The translations under genes and the position numbers were made by a program. From IMG/VR virus record IMGVR_UViG_3300044796_000056, positions 1-64,000 of that record: a stretch of 64,000 bases of DNA. One strand, 5' to 3'. This stretch comes from a virus. Below, one piece after another: positions 45,045 to 54,960 of the stretch (within the stretch, counting starts at the first letter, position 1; each line of letters opens with the position of its first letter). Below the pieces are notes generated by a model. That model was not told the DNA's origin and ran no database searches. It saw only the letters and a list, made by a program, of their open reading frames with translations.

Positions 45045-46866
45045 ACATTGAATAAACGCCAGCGAAGCTGACGGGATGATCGAACAATTGAGCAGTTGGA
45101 CCGGCAAATGATGATTCATCATTGCGTGTCTTGATCACGACGTCGCCGCTAGAGTCTTGATTGCCTGCTACAATCGTCTTATTGATGACTGGAGCAACAA
45201 CCGTCATCTCTGGTAGGGACTCAGTTGCTTCTGCTCTTTCTGGAACAAGACTGCTGGCCGTTGCCGCAGACTTACCATCATGGGCTGCATAATAGGCCAC
45301 ACGAGCAGCATCACGAGCAGCACCAGTCAGTGCTGTACCGGCTGCGGCAGGTTCTGCTGTAGCAACCTTAGAGATAGCAGCCTTGGTGTATTGCTCAGGG
45401 TGAGCCTTCATGCGCGCCTTGGCTTCCATTGTCTCATGATCACGACCCATCAGAGGGTTAGCAGCAATCTGAGAGAAACCGATGACGTCTTTCTGAGCTT
45501 GTGTAAGATCCTTGGCATCTACTTCCTTGCCACCGATCAGATACTTGCCGTTGGTGAAACCTTTGCCGTCGCGCTCTACCTTGATGCCATACTGCTCCAG
45601 GTACTTGTCAACAGCACTCTTAGCCTCCAGAGCATCCTTACCAGAGGCCATTCGATATGTGCCATAGGCTACTACACCCAGAGCTCCTGTCTCTACAGCG
45701 GCAGTTCCGGCAGCGATAATACCCTCGGCTCCTTCGAGACCTCCGGTCAAGAGCTTCCACAGCTGCTTGCCACCCATCTTAATAGCAGAGCCGATCTTAC
45801 CAATCACCTTGAGTAACTGCTCACCAACCCACTTGGCCGTTGAAGCGAAGGCACCAAGGAGCTTCTTACCTAGCCATGCTAGAGCATCAGAAAGCAGACC
45901 TGATAGAATCTGATTCAGATTCTTGTTCATCAGTCCTTTCATAATCTTGTCGAGCTTGTCTTCGATCTCTTTATCTCTTTCCTTCTGTTCCTTCTCTACC
46001 TTGATCTGATGCTGCACCATCTTCATGGTTGCGGCTTCTTTTACGTCATCGTTCTTAACTTCAGTATGAACCGGTTGGATCTGGGCAGAGGAAACAGGGA
46101 TAGCAGGAGCCGGCACGACAGCTTCAGGACGAGCGGCTTCTACAGCAGCAGGACGAGCAGCTTCTACAGCAGCAGGAACCTCGGCAGGAGTCAGCTTGGT
46201 AGCCTTACCATTCGCGATGTTGTCCTTTGCTTTGAGAGCCATCCTTACAATCTCTGAAACGTCATCGACGTTTGCAGGGACATGTTGAATCATCGCATGG
46301 GCTTCGGCTTTCTTGAAACCAAGACCCTGAAGAGCGGTTACAGCATCATTGACAGCTTCAGTATTACGAGACATGTGCCCATTGACGACGCGCTGCGCAG
46401 ACATTACCTGGGCTTGTGCGGTTGCCTGATGAAAGGAAGCAGGAGCCGGTTGACGCAACCTCTCCGCTTTATACTGTCTTACTTCAGTGTAGAGATAGTC
46501 AACCTTCTTTACCAGGTCGGCTATCTGCTTGGAGATTTGTGAGGAAGGATCTGCGGCGGCAAGAGTATTGTTATGCTGAGCAAGGATCTGGGCAGAGCGC
46601 TCCATTTCATTCTTGTTAGCCATAGAGGCGGAGATGGATCCACCAATACCCTTACCCAATACACGAGTCAATAGACCGTGACGGAAGGCGCCACCATTGT
46701 TAGACATAGTGGCTTGTGCATTCTTGACTTCTTTGGCACGAGCCTGAGCATCCTCAAATTTCATCTGAGGATTGGCAGCCTTTAGTTGTAGAGCAATCTC
46801 ATTGATGGATGCACCGGTGCCACCCTTCACTGATACTCTTCGTCTTGGTCTCTTTCTATCTGCCAT
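45043..46866 (-). CDS. Tape-measure / baseplate hub protein, gp29-like
   Basis: 607 residues. A basic N-terminus, long helical and coiled-coil segments, an Ala/Pro-rich linker (~220-260), a hydrophobic helical region (~320-410) and a disordered end. A UBA-like helix bundle (GLGFKKAEAHAMIQHVPANV) is visible at ~185-215. Position next to gp51-, gp26- and gp54-like genes and length (T4 gp29: 590) suggest tape measure. Sequence alone is not diagnostic. Confidence 0.6.
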   Translation of the reverse strand: MADRKRPRRRVSVKGGTGASINEIALQLKAANPQMKFEDAQARAKEVKNAQATMSNNGGAFRHGLLTRVLGKGIGGSISASMANKNEMERSAQILAQHNNTLAAADPSSQISKQIADLVKKVDYLYTEVRQYKAERLRQPAPASFHQATAQAQVMSAQRVVNGHMSRNTEAVNDAVTALQGLGFKKAEAHAMIQHVPANVDDVSEIVRMALKAKDNIANGKATKLTPAEVPAAVEAARPAAVEAARPEAVVPAPAIPVSSAQIQPVHTEVKNDDVKEAATMKMVQHQIKVEKEQKERDKEIEDKLDKIMKGLMNKNLNQILSGLLSDALAWLGKKLLGAFASTAKWVGEQLLKVIGKIGSAIKMGGKQLWKLLTGGLEGAEGIIAAGTAAVETGALGVVAYGTYRMASGKDALEAKSAVDKYLEQYGIKVERDGKGFTNGKYLIGGKEVDAKDLTQAQKDVIGFSQIAANPLMGRDHETMEAKARMKAHPEQYTKAAISKVATAEPAAAGTALTGAARDAARVAYYAAHDGKSAATASSLVPERAEATESLPEMTVVAPVINKTIVAGNQDSSGDVVIKTRNDESSFAGPTAQLFDHPVSFAGVYSM

Positions 46867-47060
46867 TAGCCTCTGCCTGTCTTCTTAGCCGCTCTTCTAG
46901 CCGCGTTCTCGAGCTTGATCTTCTCATTCTCAGCCGCTACCGTGCTCGTTATCATAGCAACGTAAGCGTCCCGTTCCCAGGGCATCATATCATCAAATCT
47001 AGTAAAGTCAATTTTTTGATGATAAAGCAAACTGAAGTTCAATTTGAATTGAGCTTCCAA
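46866..47060 (-). CDS. Small baseplate-assembly protein, gp51-like (tentative)
   Basis: 64 residues. FTRFDDMMPWERDAYVAMI is a pattern seen in small proteins encoded between the gp26-like and tape-measure genes of T4-like phages. It may be a hub-assembly chaperone. TAATG-type coupling with the tape-measure gene. Confidence 0.55.
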   Translation of the reverse strand: MEAQFKLNFSLLYHQKIDFTRFDDMMPWERDAYVAMITSTVAAENEKIKLENAARRAAKKTGRG

Positions 47061-47077
47061 AGTATCATGACAAAAGC

Positions 47078-47881
47078 CTACACGAAAAAATCTTGGATTC
47101 CCTCCAAGACGATTTTGTGATCATAGCCGCACTTGGCGCACTTGATTCCTGTTTCCAATCTCGTCTGGGGCGCGTTCTTAATAAACTCGCGAATCTTTTC
47201 GTATTTATCACCAGGTAGTGCAAGGAGGAATTCTTTCAACTCCTGCTCTGTACAATCGCTGGCTGGATAGGCACTATCCTTATCATAGATCACATCCAAA
47301 CAGTTAGATGCGACCACCAACTCTACATCGTTCTCAGGGACACCCTGGAGCTTACGGAATAGGTCGAAGGTTGGAAACTTCATCCTGACACCGATATCAT
47401 CAGTAAACTTGATCTGAAGCTGGGTGTCTTTATTGACAACAGGGATGTTCAGGAAGTCAACCGGTACGTCTAGCACCATACCACAGTCTACCATTTCAGG
47501 TGGAGCACTAGGATCTGGTGGAGGAGCATCAACCAGTGTCATTACACCATTGGACATAACCTTTACAGGCTTTGGCTTCTTGACGACTTTGTTCTTACAT
47601 TGAAAATGAGTCGTTCCTCTTTCACCGATACTTCGAGCACGGAGAGCCAAGAAGATCATCTCCAGGTCGATCATCGCCATCTGGTCTACGTTGAACTCAC
47701 CAATGACGCAGTTGGAAATAATCTGCTTCAGCGATTCGGTTGTAGTACCAATATCACCAGCACTAACGGCCATGAGCATTAGCTTCTCTTCACGGACTGT
47801 GAATGGGCGAATCTTGATGGGATCTTTCTGGGAAAGTAGTTGGACATCATATATTGGATATGCTATTTGTGGTAGCTTCAT
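47078..47881 (-). CDS. 26: Baseplate hub protein, gp26-like
   Basis: 267 residues. The N-terminus PIYDVQLLSQKDPIKIRPFTVREEKLMLMA is the T4_baseplate (gp26) family signature, followed by a long helical part. CKNK and C-terminal CAKCGYDH suggest a zinc site. It belongs to hub assembly with the gp51-like gene 17 nt downstream. Confidence 0.75.
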   Translation of the reverse strand: MKLPQIAYPIYDVQLLSQKDPIKIRPFTVREEKLMLMAVSAGDIGTTTESLKQIISNCVIGEFNVDQMAMIDLEMIFLALRARSIGERGTTHFQCKNKVVKKPKPVKVMSNGVMTLVDAPPPDPSAPPEMVDCGMVLDVPVDFLNIPVVNKDTQLQIKFTDDIGVRMKFPTFDLFRKLQGVPENDVELVVASNCLDVIYDKDSAYPASDCTEQELKEFLLALPGDKYEKIREFIKNAPQTRLETGIKCAKCGYDHKIVLEGIQDFFV

Positions 47882-47897
47882 TATAAATCACCTTGAA

Positions 47898-48764
47898 TTA
47901 AATAGATTGAATCAACTTGTTGACCTGTTGGCTGACGGCAGCACCTGCAGTACGCAGGTCAGTTTGTACAGCGGTTGTGATACCAGCCGTAGATAGGACA
48001 CCTGAAGGGAACGGCAATTGGAATGGTTGACCGAACTGTGTTGCAGAATTTGTGACGGTCGTATCAGATATCCACTTGCGGAATTGGAAGCCCAATTGTA
48101 GACGATGAATAGAATCATTGTCCCATGACTGGCTTAACGGCGCGCAAGATATAGGACATGCGTCAATAAGTTTGACAGCATAGGCAGGATTACCTTCGTT
48201 GTCGTATTGGAAGCACGTGATATCTGCTTCCCAGTTACGCTGACCATCAGATGTCTCTGCGTAATTTACCAGACCTGTCTGGGCAGGAACCATGTAGTCC
48301 ATCCACGCATCAAAGAATCTCTTTTCCCACATGTCGCCGGTTACGACAACTGTGAAAGATGCTTGCCCATATTGGTTGTGGTGAGGAATACGTTCAATGA
48401 AAGAATACTTGCGATACTCAATCATGTTGATATCGCGCCCAGGAAGCTCGGAGACTTCACACTGGAGACTAAGATCCTGCATACTCACGCCTGGATCTAT
48501 CGTACCGGATGAGCGCAGACCACTAGGCACAGAGAAACGCACATCGAACTTATCAGCACGAGCCGTTTCACGGTGCTTGTGTAGATTACCAACGAACTTG
48601 TTAATATTAAAGTTCTGATTCTGTAGAGGAGCCGTCAGGTTGGTGATCCCGATTCCATTACGATTCAATTGAATGTCGAATACACCTGGCAACCCTGGGA
48701 TAGCCAACTGCGCCTCAGCACTTGAGTCAAGTGGGTTAAAGGGGTTTAGGTTGAAGTCAGCCAT
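47898..48764 (-). CDS. 54: Tail-tube initiator, gp54-like
   Basis: 288 residues. RADKFDVRFSVP, LSLQCEVSELPGRDI and YGQASFTVVVTGDMWEKRFF are hallmarks of the gp19/gp54 tube fold. The extra N-terminal segment relative to a tube protein and its place among baseplate genes favour gp54, the baseplate protein from which the tube grows. Confidence 0.75.
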   Translation of the reverse strand: MADFNLNPFNPLDSSAEAQLAIPGLPGVFDIQLNRNGIGITNLTAPLQNQNFNINKFVGNLHKHRETARADKFDVRFSVPSGLRSSGTIDPGVSMQDLSLQCEVSELPGRDINMIEYRKYSFIERIPHHNQYGQASFTVVVTGDMWEKRFFDAWMDYMVPAQTGLVNYAETSDGQRNWEADITCFQYDNEGNPAYAVKLIDACPISCAPLSQSWDNDSIHRLQLGFQFRKWISDTTVTNSATQFGQPFQLPFPSGVLSTAGITTAVQTDLRTAGAAVSQQVNKLIQSI

Positions 48765-49291
48765 TAGTAGGGTTTGCCTTTCTTAAATTGCGTCACAGGA
48801 AGCATGATCATGTTCTCCCAATATTTAGGGTCAATGTCTAAGAACGGAGAACGAACATGATTGAACAGGTATCGCTTGATGCAGACCTTGTATGCGTCTA
48901 GTTGTGGTACGTCGCGCAGAGTTGGATATTCAACCTTCAGTTTGCTACTCAGGTTATAGGTTTTCTTGAAGCCATCAAACATCTTACGATTAGAGGCGAA
49001 GGCTTCCAACTGCTCAAAGAAAGACAGCCGCGCGCCTGGTGGTAGATAGTGAAAGTTTAACCCAAGGAAGCCATCAGCATAATAGTTGAGCGGCAATACC
49101 AGAGGGAACCGGTCATAGTAAGGCAATTCTTTCTTGAGCTTTGGATCATACCAGAAGAAGTTCAGTCGACCCAGCTTAGGGACTCCAAGGATCTTACCGA
49201 TACCCTGAGCCTGAAGCATTGATGCATTGGTAGCGAATCCAAGAATGACCTTCTTGAACCACGCGATAGAATTGTCTTGGGGATTTGCCAT
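48764..49291 (-). CDS. Conserved phage structural-region protein
   Basis: 175 residues. FWYDPKLKKELPYYDRFPLVLPL and GFLGLNFHYLPPGARLSFFEQL form a motif I recognise from uncharacterised proteins of T4-like marine phages. No role can be given. A minus-strand CTAAATA lies 4 nt before the start codon. Confidence 0.65.
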   Translation of the reverse strand: MANPQDNSIAWFKKVILGFATNASMLQAQGIGKILGVPKLGRLNFFWYDPKLKKELPYYDRFPLVLPLNYYADGFLGLNFHYLPPGARLSFFEQLEAFASNRKMFDGFKKTYNLSSKLKVEYPTLRDVPQLDAYKVCIKRYLFNHVRSPFLDIDPKYWENMIMLPVTQFKKGKPY

Positions 49292-49294
49292 GGA

Positions 49295-49741
49295 TTATTT
49301 AGTGCCTTTCTTGAAGATGTCATCTTCCGTCAGAATCTGAAAACCCCAGCCCTGAGTCTCGGCAAAAGCCTTAGCGAACTTCCATTTGGCCTGGTTCTTG
49401 GCAAACTCTGCAAGCTCTCCATAGTAACGCTTCGTCTTACGCTTTGGTGTCTTAGGAGGAGAGCAATATTTCTTTGGCTTGACTTCTAGGATCAGGCGCT
49501 TCTCTGTGCCATTAGGTAGCTTGGCTAACACAACAAAGTCAGGGAAGTACCGGTGGACCTTATTATCTATCGGTGACATGTACGGTATGGCTAGCTCTTC
49601 AGATGACCATTCGATGATCTGGTCCCATTCGTCTAGTTTCACCATCACATTGCGTTCCCAAAGAGAGCGCCACACAATCTGCTCCACTTTGCCCCTGTAC
49701 TTAGCCGGGTTCCGAGGAGTAAAGATCCCTTTGTAGGACAT
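49295..49741 (-). CDS. 4: Head-completion nuclease, gp4-like
   Basis: 148 residues (T4 gp4: 150). YRGKVEQIVWRSLWERNVM, IEWSSEELAIPY, HRYFPDFVV and LILEVKPKK fit the TnsA/PD-(D/E)XK-like fold of gp4/gp50 head-completion proteins, with Glu, Asp and ExK catalytic candidates. It acts on DNA ends when heads are finished. Confidence 0.75.
   Translation of the reverse strand: MSYKGIFTPRNPAKYRGKVEQIVWRSLWERNVMVKLDEWDQIIEWSSEELAIPYMSPIDNKVHRYFPDFVVLAKLPNGTEKRLILEVKPKKYCSPPKTPKRKTKRYYGELAEFAKNQAKWKFAKAFAETQGWGFQILTEDDIFKKGTK
49296..49302 (-). promoter_or_regulatory. Late-type element CTAAATA (minus strand)
   Basis: On the minus strand CTAAATA, 4 nt before the ATG at 49291; could give a very short or leaderless transcript. 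Confidence 0.35.
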
Positions 49742-49754
49742 GGTCTAGAATACC

Positions 49755-49762
49755 TATAAATA
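49755..49762 (+). promoter_or_regulatory. T4-consensus late promoter TATAAATA
   Basis: TATAAATA in the divergent gap between the gp4-like and gp48-like genes, 26 nt before the ATG at 49789. Confidence 0.7.
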
Positions 49763-49788
49763 GACAGTAATCATCTATGTAGGTCTCC

Positions 49789-50952
49789 ATGGCACTACCT
49801 GTTCAAGTAAACCCCTCTTTGTCTTCCACGACACCGACCGCGCAGTCTCAATCAGCAGGCTCCGGTCCTTTGTCTGCTGCGGACGGAGATCCATTTGGCC
49901 TTCAACAGCTTCAGTACCCTCTGTCCGGTATCGGTCAAGAGGTTCCTAACTATGTGGTGTTCTACATAAACTTGCCGACTGCGTCCAAATATGTGACGAG
50001 CGCCAACAAGGTAGCCGGTGCTAAGAGCGCATCCACACAGAACTATGACACTCTATTAAGCCAGGGTGGTACATATCAACCCGTAGCCAATAATCAGGCC
50101 ATAGGTTCTTCTGCGCTATTAAATGGTGCGGTGACTGCCTTAACTAAGAGTCCGGCAGCCGGTATTAGTAGTCTAGCTCCAACTGCCATCGGTTCTGCTG
50201 TAACCGAGACCCTGAACCTACGTCCACGTCTATCACGCATCAAGCAGACAGTTGCTCTGTATATGCCTGATACTCTAGCCACAACTTACGAGCACGACTA
50301 TTCTGGTATTGATGCAACGACTGCTTACGGTGATGCCGCACGATTTGCTGCTCTAGCTGGTAGCGTTCAACAGATAGGAGACACTATCAAGGACATCATT
50401 GGTACGGGCCAGCGCGTCATAACCAATGCTCCTAACAAACAGTTTAACAAAGCTGCCAGCGCTGAGTTGGTCAGCAGAGCAGCAGAAGATGCAAATGCAG
50501 GTGTGGTGGGCCCAGGTTTCACAGATCTTCAAATGAAGTCTATGGGTCGTGCCATTAACCCTCATGCTGAGATGGTCTTCAAGGCGACCAAGAATCGTGG
50601 ATACAATTTCGTATTCGACTTGGTACCTCGTTCCCAGGCAGAAGCAATAGCGATCCAGAACATCATCAAGACGTTCAAATTATATGCTGCTCCAGAAGTA
50701 ACAAGTGAGAACGCAGGTCGTTATTACATTCCACCCGCACTATTCGATATCAAGTTCTATTTCCAAAGCCAAGAGAACCCAACCATAGCTCGCGTATCTA
50801 CTTGTGCACTTACAAGTCTGAACGTCAACTATAATGGTGGCAACCAGTTTGCTACGTTCAATGACGGTTCTCCAATCTTTATCAACATCACTCTCTCATT
50901 CACAGAAGTCGATATCATCACTAGACAACTTATCGATCAGTTTGGCTATTAA
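49789..50952 (+). CDS. 48: Baseplate tail-tube cap, gp48-like
   Basis: 387 residues (T4 gp48: 364). The C-terminal half, FVFDLVPRSQAEAIAIQNII ... PPALFDIKFYF ... VNYNGG ... ITLSFTEVDIITRQLI, is the gp48/gp54 tube-like fold; the N-terminal half is Ala/Ser/Gln-rich and includes a long helical insert. First gene of the rightward baseplate operon. Confidence 0.78.
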   Translation: MALPVQVNPSLSSTTPTAQSQSAGSGPLSAADGDPFGLQQLQYPLSGIGQEVPNYVVFYINLPTASKYVTSANKVAGAKSASTQNYDTLLSQGGTYQPVANNQAIGSSALLNGAVTALTKSPAAGISSLAPTAIGSAVTETLNLRPRLSRIKQTVALYMPDTLATTYEHDYSGIDATTAYGDAARFAALAGSVQQIGDTIKDIIGTGQRVITNAPNKQFNKAASAELVSRAAEDANAGVVGPGFTDLQMKSMGRAINPHAEMVFKATKNRGYNFVFDLVPRSQAEAIAIQNIIKTFKLYAAPEVTSENAGRYYIPPALFDIKFYFQSQENPTIARVSTCALTSLNVNYNGGNQFATFNDGSPIFINITLSFTEVDIITRQLIDQFGY

Positions 50953-50953
50953 T

Positions 50954-51628
50954 ATGGAATACTTCGACCAATTCCCCAATTTGTACTATACGTTCGACCC
51001 AGAGCGTATTGAGTTCTACACGCTGAAAAACATATTCACACGCGTGAACTTGTTGAGTTCAGTGATGCAGAATTCTCTTGTATATTATCAGTACAGTTTT
51101 AAGGACTCTGATACCCTTGAGAATCTGGCCTATAAGTATTACGGTGATGCCAAGCGTCATTGGATAATCATATTTGCTAACTTGATCATTGATCCTTACT
51201 TCGATTTACCTTTGCGTCAAGATGACTTCGCTAACAACGTAATCCTAGCGTATGGGTCAGAGGCTAATGCTCAGAGTACTCTGTTTGGTTACCAACAGAA
51301 CACTACTGTCACAACGAGTTTCCAAGGCCAGTCAAACACTCAGAGCACACTCGCTTGGTTGACTCCTACACCATTTACATTCAATTTCACTACAGGGGAA
51401 GTCGTTCCTGCAAGCCTACCAGGTCTCGGTGAGAGCATTACAACGTACACAGGTACGGCTCAAGCACCAGACGGAAGCATCGTTACGACGACCACGACCT
51501 TGACAGGTGTTAGTGTTTACGACAATCTAGTAGCCGTCAATGAAGCCAAGCGCAATATAGTTTTGATTGACGCAAGCTACGCTCCACAGATAGAGGCTCA
51601 ATTCCAGTCCCTATTGTCTTCATCTTAA
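50954..51628 (+). CDS. 53: Baseplate wedge protein, gp53-like
   Basis: 224 residues. YYQYSFKDSDTLENLAYKYYGDAKRHWIIIFAN is the gp53 LysM-like signature, followed by a Thr/Gln-rich insert and an alpha-helical end. Starts two bases after the gp48-like stop. Confidence 0.8.
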   Translation: MEYFDQFPNLYYTFDPERIEFYTLKNIFTRVNLLSSVMQNSLVYYQYSFKDSDTLENLAYKYYGDAKRHWIIIFANLIIDPYFDLPLRQDDFANNVILAYGSEANAQSTLFGYQQNTTVTTSFQGQSNTQSTLAWLTPTPFTFNFTTGEVVPASLPGLGESITTYTGTAQAPDGSIVTTTTTLTGVSVYDNLVAVNEAKRNIVLIDASYAPQIEAQFQSLLSSS

Positions 51629-51642
51629 TGGCTCCCTAGATC

Positions 51643-52947
51643 ATGACTGATACATCCTCTTCAGATACACAAGGTCTACTGAATACTACAGACTACCAAC
51701 TAAACACGTTGGTGGTAGTAACCAGTGACGGTGCGTACAATGATATTACCCAGCTGATGGTTGAATTGAATATCTATGAGGATATCTGGTCACCCACTAT
51801 GTCTGGTATGATGATCATGGGTGATGCTTTGGATATGATCAGCAGCAACAAGATGCACGGTAATGAGTATCTACTAATCAGCGTAGACAAGCCTGGTTTG
51901 AATAATCCAATCGTTAAGACGTTCCGTATATACAAGATTGGCGAACGTTCACTGGGCTCCAACGGTCTACAGAACTACAAGGTCTTCTTCTGTTCAGAAG
52001 AGTTCTTCCTATCTGCTCAGACGTTGGTCAGCAAGTCATACAAAGGTTTGACTGTCGGTAAGATGGTAGAGGATCTTTTGTTGCGCAAGTTGAAGGTACT
52101 CCAGTCTAAGATCGCTATGATAGAACAGACCGGTGGCAATTTCGACTTTATCATTCCTCGTATGCAGCCACTACAAGCGATAAGTTGGCTATGTCCACGC
52201 GCCTACAATACGAATCGTAACCTCTACTTTTTCTTTGAGAATAGAGATGGCTTCAACTTCGTTTCCTATGAGACGTTGCTGGGTATAGTTCCATATGGCA
52301 CGTTTACCTACGGCATCAAGACCGACCAAGACCCTGTAAAGAACAGCGGCATGTTCAATATATTGACTGTGGTCGAGGACTTCGACGGTCTGAAGGCTCT
52401 ACGCTCAGGAGCCTTCTCTTCAACACTTGCAACATTTGATGTCATCAATCGAAAATATACGGCTAAGAACTTCAATGTGACCCAGTTAGCTAACAATGCT
52501 ACTCTGAACTCTGACCTGCCCGCGAACGACTTCAACAATCGTCTAGGCGCGAGCTTCTACAATACCACTGATAACATGTTGAAGTATGTGATAATGAATG
52601 ATGCTGATCCTACCAGGAATCCTCAGCGTTACGACAAGTGGCTGCCTCAAACCGCTAGCCGACTTGGCTTGCTAAATAGTTTTAAGATGATCGGTGTGCT
52701 ACCAGGAGACGTCAACATCAAGGTAGGTATGACCATCAATGTGAATATCCTGAAACAAGAAGTCCAAGATGGTACGACTGCTTTGAACAAAATGCGATCA
52801 GGCCGCTACCTGATTGCAAGCGTTCACCACAAGTTCATCCAAAGCATTATGTCTACGGTCGTTGAGTTGCTATCTGATACTACGAGTGTGTCCATGAACG
52901 CTCCTCTAGCAACATCACCAACCATAGCCCAAGTGATTACACAGTAA
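51643..52947 (+). CDS. 27: Baseplate hub protein, gp27-like
   Basis: 434 residues (T4 gp27: 391). ITQLMVELNIYEDIWSPTMSG at the start, a tube-like domain and IKVGMTINVNILKQE near the end agree with gp27, the trimeric hub that binds gp5. Directly upstream of the gp5-like gene with TAATG overlap. Confidence 0.78.
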   Translation: MTDTSSSDTQGLLNTTDYQLNTLVVVTSDGAYNDITQLMVELNIYEDIWSPTMSGMMIMGDALDMISSNKMHGNEYLLISVDKPGLNNPIVKTFRIYKIGERSLGSNGLQNYKVFFCSEEFFLSAQTLVSKSYKGLTVGKMVEDLLLRKLKVLQSKIAMIEQTGGNFDFIIPRMQPLQAISWLCPRAYNTNRNLYFFFENRDGFNFVSYETLLGIVPYGTFTYGIKTDQDPVKNSGMFNILTVVEDFDGLKALRSGAFSSTLATFDVINRKYTAKNFNVTQLANNATLNSDLPANDFNNRLGASFYNTTDNMLKYVIMNDADPTRNPQRYDKWLPQTASRLGLLNSFKMIGVLPGDVNIKVGMTINVNILKQEVQDGTTALNKMRSGRYLIASVHHKFIQSIMSTVVELLSDTTSVSMNAPLATSPTIAQVITQ

Positions 52948-54935
52948 TGACACAGCTTAACAAATACTTCTCCGGAGAGGATACCTTCCAGTGGTTTATT
53001 GGCGTCGTTGAATCGCGCCAAGATCCTATGGAGCTCGGTCGTCTCCAGGTTCGTATCTTCGGTGTTCATAACCCGGCTTTGACTGAGGTTCCTTCTGTTG
53101 ATCTTCCTTGGGCTGTCGTTCTTCAGGGAACGAGCGGCAAAGCCTTCTCCACACCAAAAGAGTCAGACGTAGTAGTCGGTTTCTTCCTAGACTCTAGCAA
53201 GCAAGTCCCTTGTATCTGGGGTGTGGTACCTGGTATTGAAACGAATCCTCCTAACTTGGGATCAGGTTTTCACGACTTGCGTCCAGAGTCAGTTATCGCC
53301 TTGGCTCCAAAGGTTCCTGCGGGTCGCACATACAGCACAGATGGCTCCGGCATCAAGATAGACGAAGCTAACGTAGCAGATCCTGCTGTCCTTGAGTCTC
53401 TTCGCCATCCTAATGCTGATGAACTAAATCAGCCGTCTATCAGTGGTGTTTCCCGTTACCAGAACTTAGCTAATACCGTCATCGCGGCTCGTAAGGCTAA
53501 CCTGGATAAGAACGTTCCTATTGCTGGCGGTGGTCAATGGTCTGAGCCTTATCCAGCATACAACCCTGAGTATCCTTATGATGTGGCTACCGTTACTGAA
53601 TCGGGCCATGTCTTCGAGTTAGATGATACACCTGGCAGCGAACGTATCCATGCAGCGCATCGCAGCGGATCATTCTATGAATACTATCCAACAGGCACAC
53701 TGGTAGAGAAAATCACCAAGAGCCGTTACACCATAGTCATGGCAGATGATTATGTCCACGTAATGGGGGATGTCAACCTAACAGTTGGTGCGGGTGTCTA
53801 CATAAAAGTAGCAGGCGATGCTGTGATTGAAGTGGGTAATGATGCTAGCATGAATGTGGCTGGCGACTTCAACACGTCCGTTGGAGGAGGTTTCAACGTC
53901 AAGGCTCAGAGTATCAATCTAGAAGCAGAAGAGGATATCACTCTTATATCTGATACCCAGTTCCTGACGGCAGCGGCTACTCTGGACATCACGAGCGCGG
54001 CGACCACGTTCGGCTCTGATGGTGATATGAACATCACAGGCAGCGGCCACGTCAACATGCAGGCAGCAACTCTTAACCTTCTAGCCACAGAGCAAGCTGC
54101 TCTTACAGGAGCAACTGTAGGAATTAGCGGTCTGATCCAGCTAGACCAATTGGTCTCTGTGAACCAGGGAGCTCCTTCTGCCGGAGGAGCCTCTACGCCT
54201 GCCTCTGGGCAGAGTGCAGGTCTACCTGGTGCGATCGCCAAGGGTACACCCAACACAGGAGAGGCGGATCCCGAGGTCGTGCCTGTCCCTTATGATATCC
54301 AAAGAGTTACATTGGATGCATACACAGGCACCTCTTACGTTCAACAGCAATTCTTACAGCCTGGTGCAAACAACACCATGGTTGCTCCGACGGCACCAGC
54401 CAACACGGCTGCTTGTCAGTACGATGCTTCTACGAAGACGTTCCTTTCTCCTCCAAGCTCTTGGGCTATCAGCGAGAACGGTCTGGGACTGATCCAGAGC
54501 TTCGAAGGTTTTGCCAAGGTAACGTCTCCAAACATGGCTACAGCATATCCAGATCCTGCTACGGGTGGCGAGCCTATAACTATCGGCTACGGCACCACGG
54601 CAGTCGCTATTGGTCAACCAATCACCTTGGGTGAGATGATCAGTCGCGCAACGGCTCAAAGCTACCTGGAGACGGCAATCAACACGAACTTCTTACCAAC
54701 ACTTCAGCAGGCAATCACGGTGCCTCTGACCCAGAACATGATCGATGCTTGCTTGAGTCTGATCTACAATATTGGACCGGGCAACTTCCTGAAGTCTTCA
54801 GTAAGAACGTTCGCCAATCAGCAGAACTGGTGCGCAGCCGGTAATGCCTTCTTGTTGTGGAACAAAGCAGCCGGGCAGGTTGTGGCTGGTTTGACCTCTC
54901 GTCGCACGCAGGAAAGAGCTCTCTTCTTAACCTAA
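52947..54935 (+). CDS. 5: Baseplate hub/spike protein with lysozyme, gp5-like
   Basis: 662 residues. Residues ~15-120 form a gp5/VgrG OB domain (LGRLQVRIFGVHNP ... VVVGFFLDSSKQVPCIWGVV). Residues ~220-410 are beta-helix-like repeats (HVMGDVNLTVGAGVYIKVAG ...). Residues ~505-662 are a GH24 lysozyme: catalytic Glu in IQSFEG, YPDPATGG ... TIGYGTT, and the C-terminal lobe. In T4 gp5 the lysozyme lies before the beta-helix; here it is C-terminal. Confidence 0.85.
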   Translation: MTQLNKYFSGEDTFQWFIGVVESRQDPMELGRLQVRIFGVHNPALTEVPSVDLPWAVVLQGTSGKAFSTPKESDVVVGFFLDSSKQVPCIWGVVPGIETNPPNLGSGFHDLRPESVIALAPKVPAGRTYSTDGSGIKIDEANVADPAVLESLRHPNADELNQPSISGVSRYQNLANTVIAARKANLDKNVPIAGGGQWSEPYPAYNPEYPYDVATVTESGHVFELDDTPGSERIHAAHRSGSFYEYYPTGTLVEKITKSRYTIVMADDYVHVMGDVNLTVGAGVYIKVAGDAVIEVGNDASMNVAGDFNTSVGGGFNVKAQSINLEAEEDITLISDTQFLTAAATLDITSAATTFGSDGDMNITGSGHVNMQAATLNLLATEQAALTGATVGISGLIQLDQLVSVNQGAPSAGGASTPASGQSAGLPGAIAKGTPNTGEADPEVVPVPYDIQRVTLDAYTGTSYVQQQFLQPGANNTMVAPTAPANTAACQYDASTKTFLSPPSSWAISENGLGLIQSFEGFAKVTSPNMATAYPDPATGGEPITIGYGTTAVAIGQPITLGEMISRATAQSYLETAINTNFLPTLQQAITVPLTQNMIDACLSLIYNIGPGNFLKSSVRTFANQQNWCAAGNAFLLWNKAAGQVVAGLTSRRTQERALFLT

Positions 54936-54938
54936 ATA
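54932..54938 (+). promoter_or_regulatory. Late-type promoter element CTAAATA
   Basis: Overlaps the gp5-like stop, 22 nt before the gp25-like ATG. Confidence 0.5.
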
Positions 54939-54960
54939 GTTGATTCAAGAAGGTAGCAGC

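Noticed and set aside
45280-45816. 178-codon plus-strand frame in the structural block
   Set aside because: Lies antisense inside the 607-residue tape-measure-like gene and has no motif.
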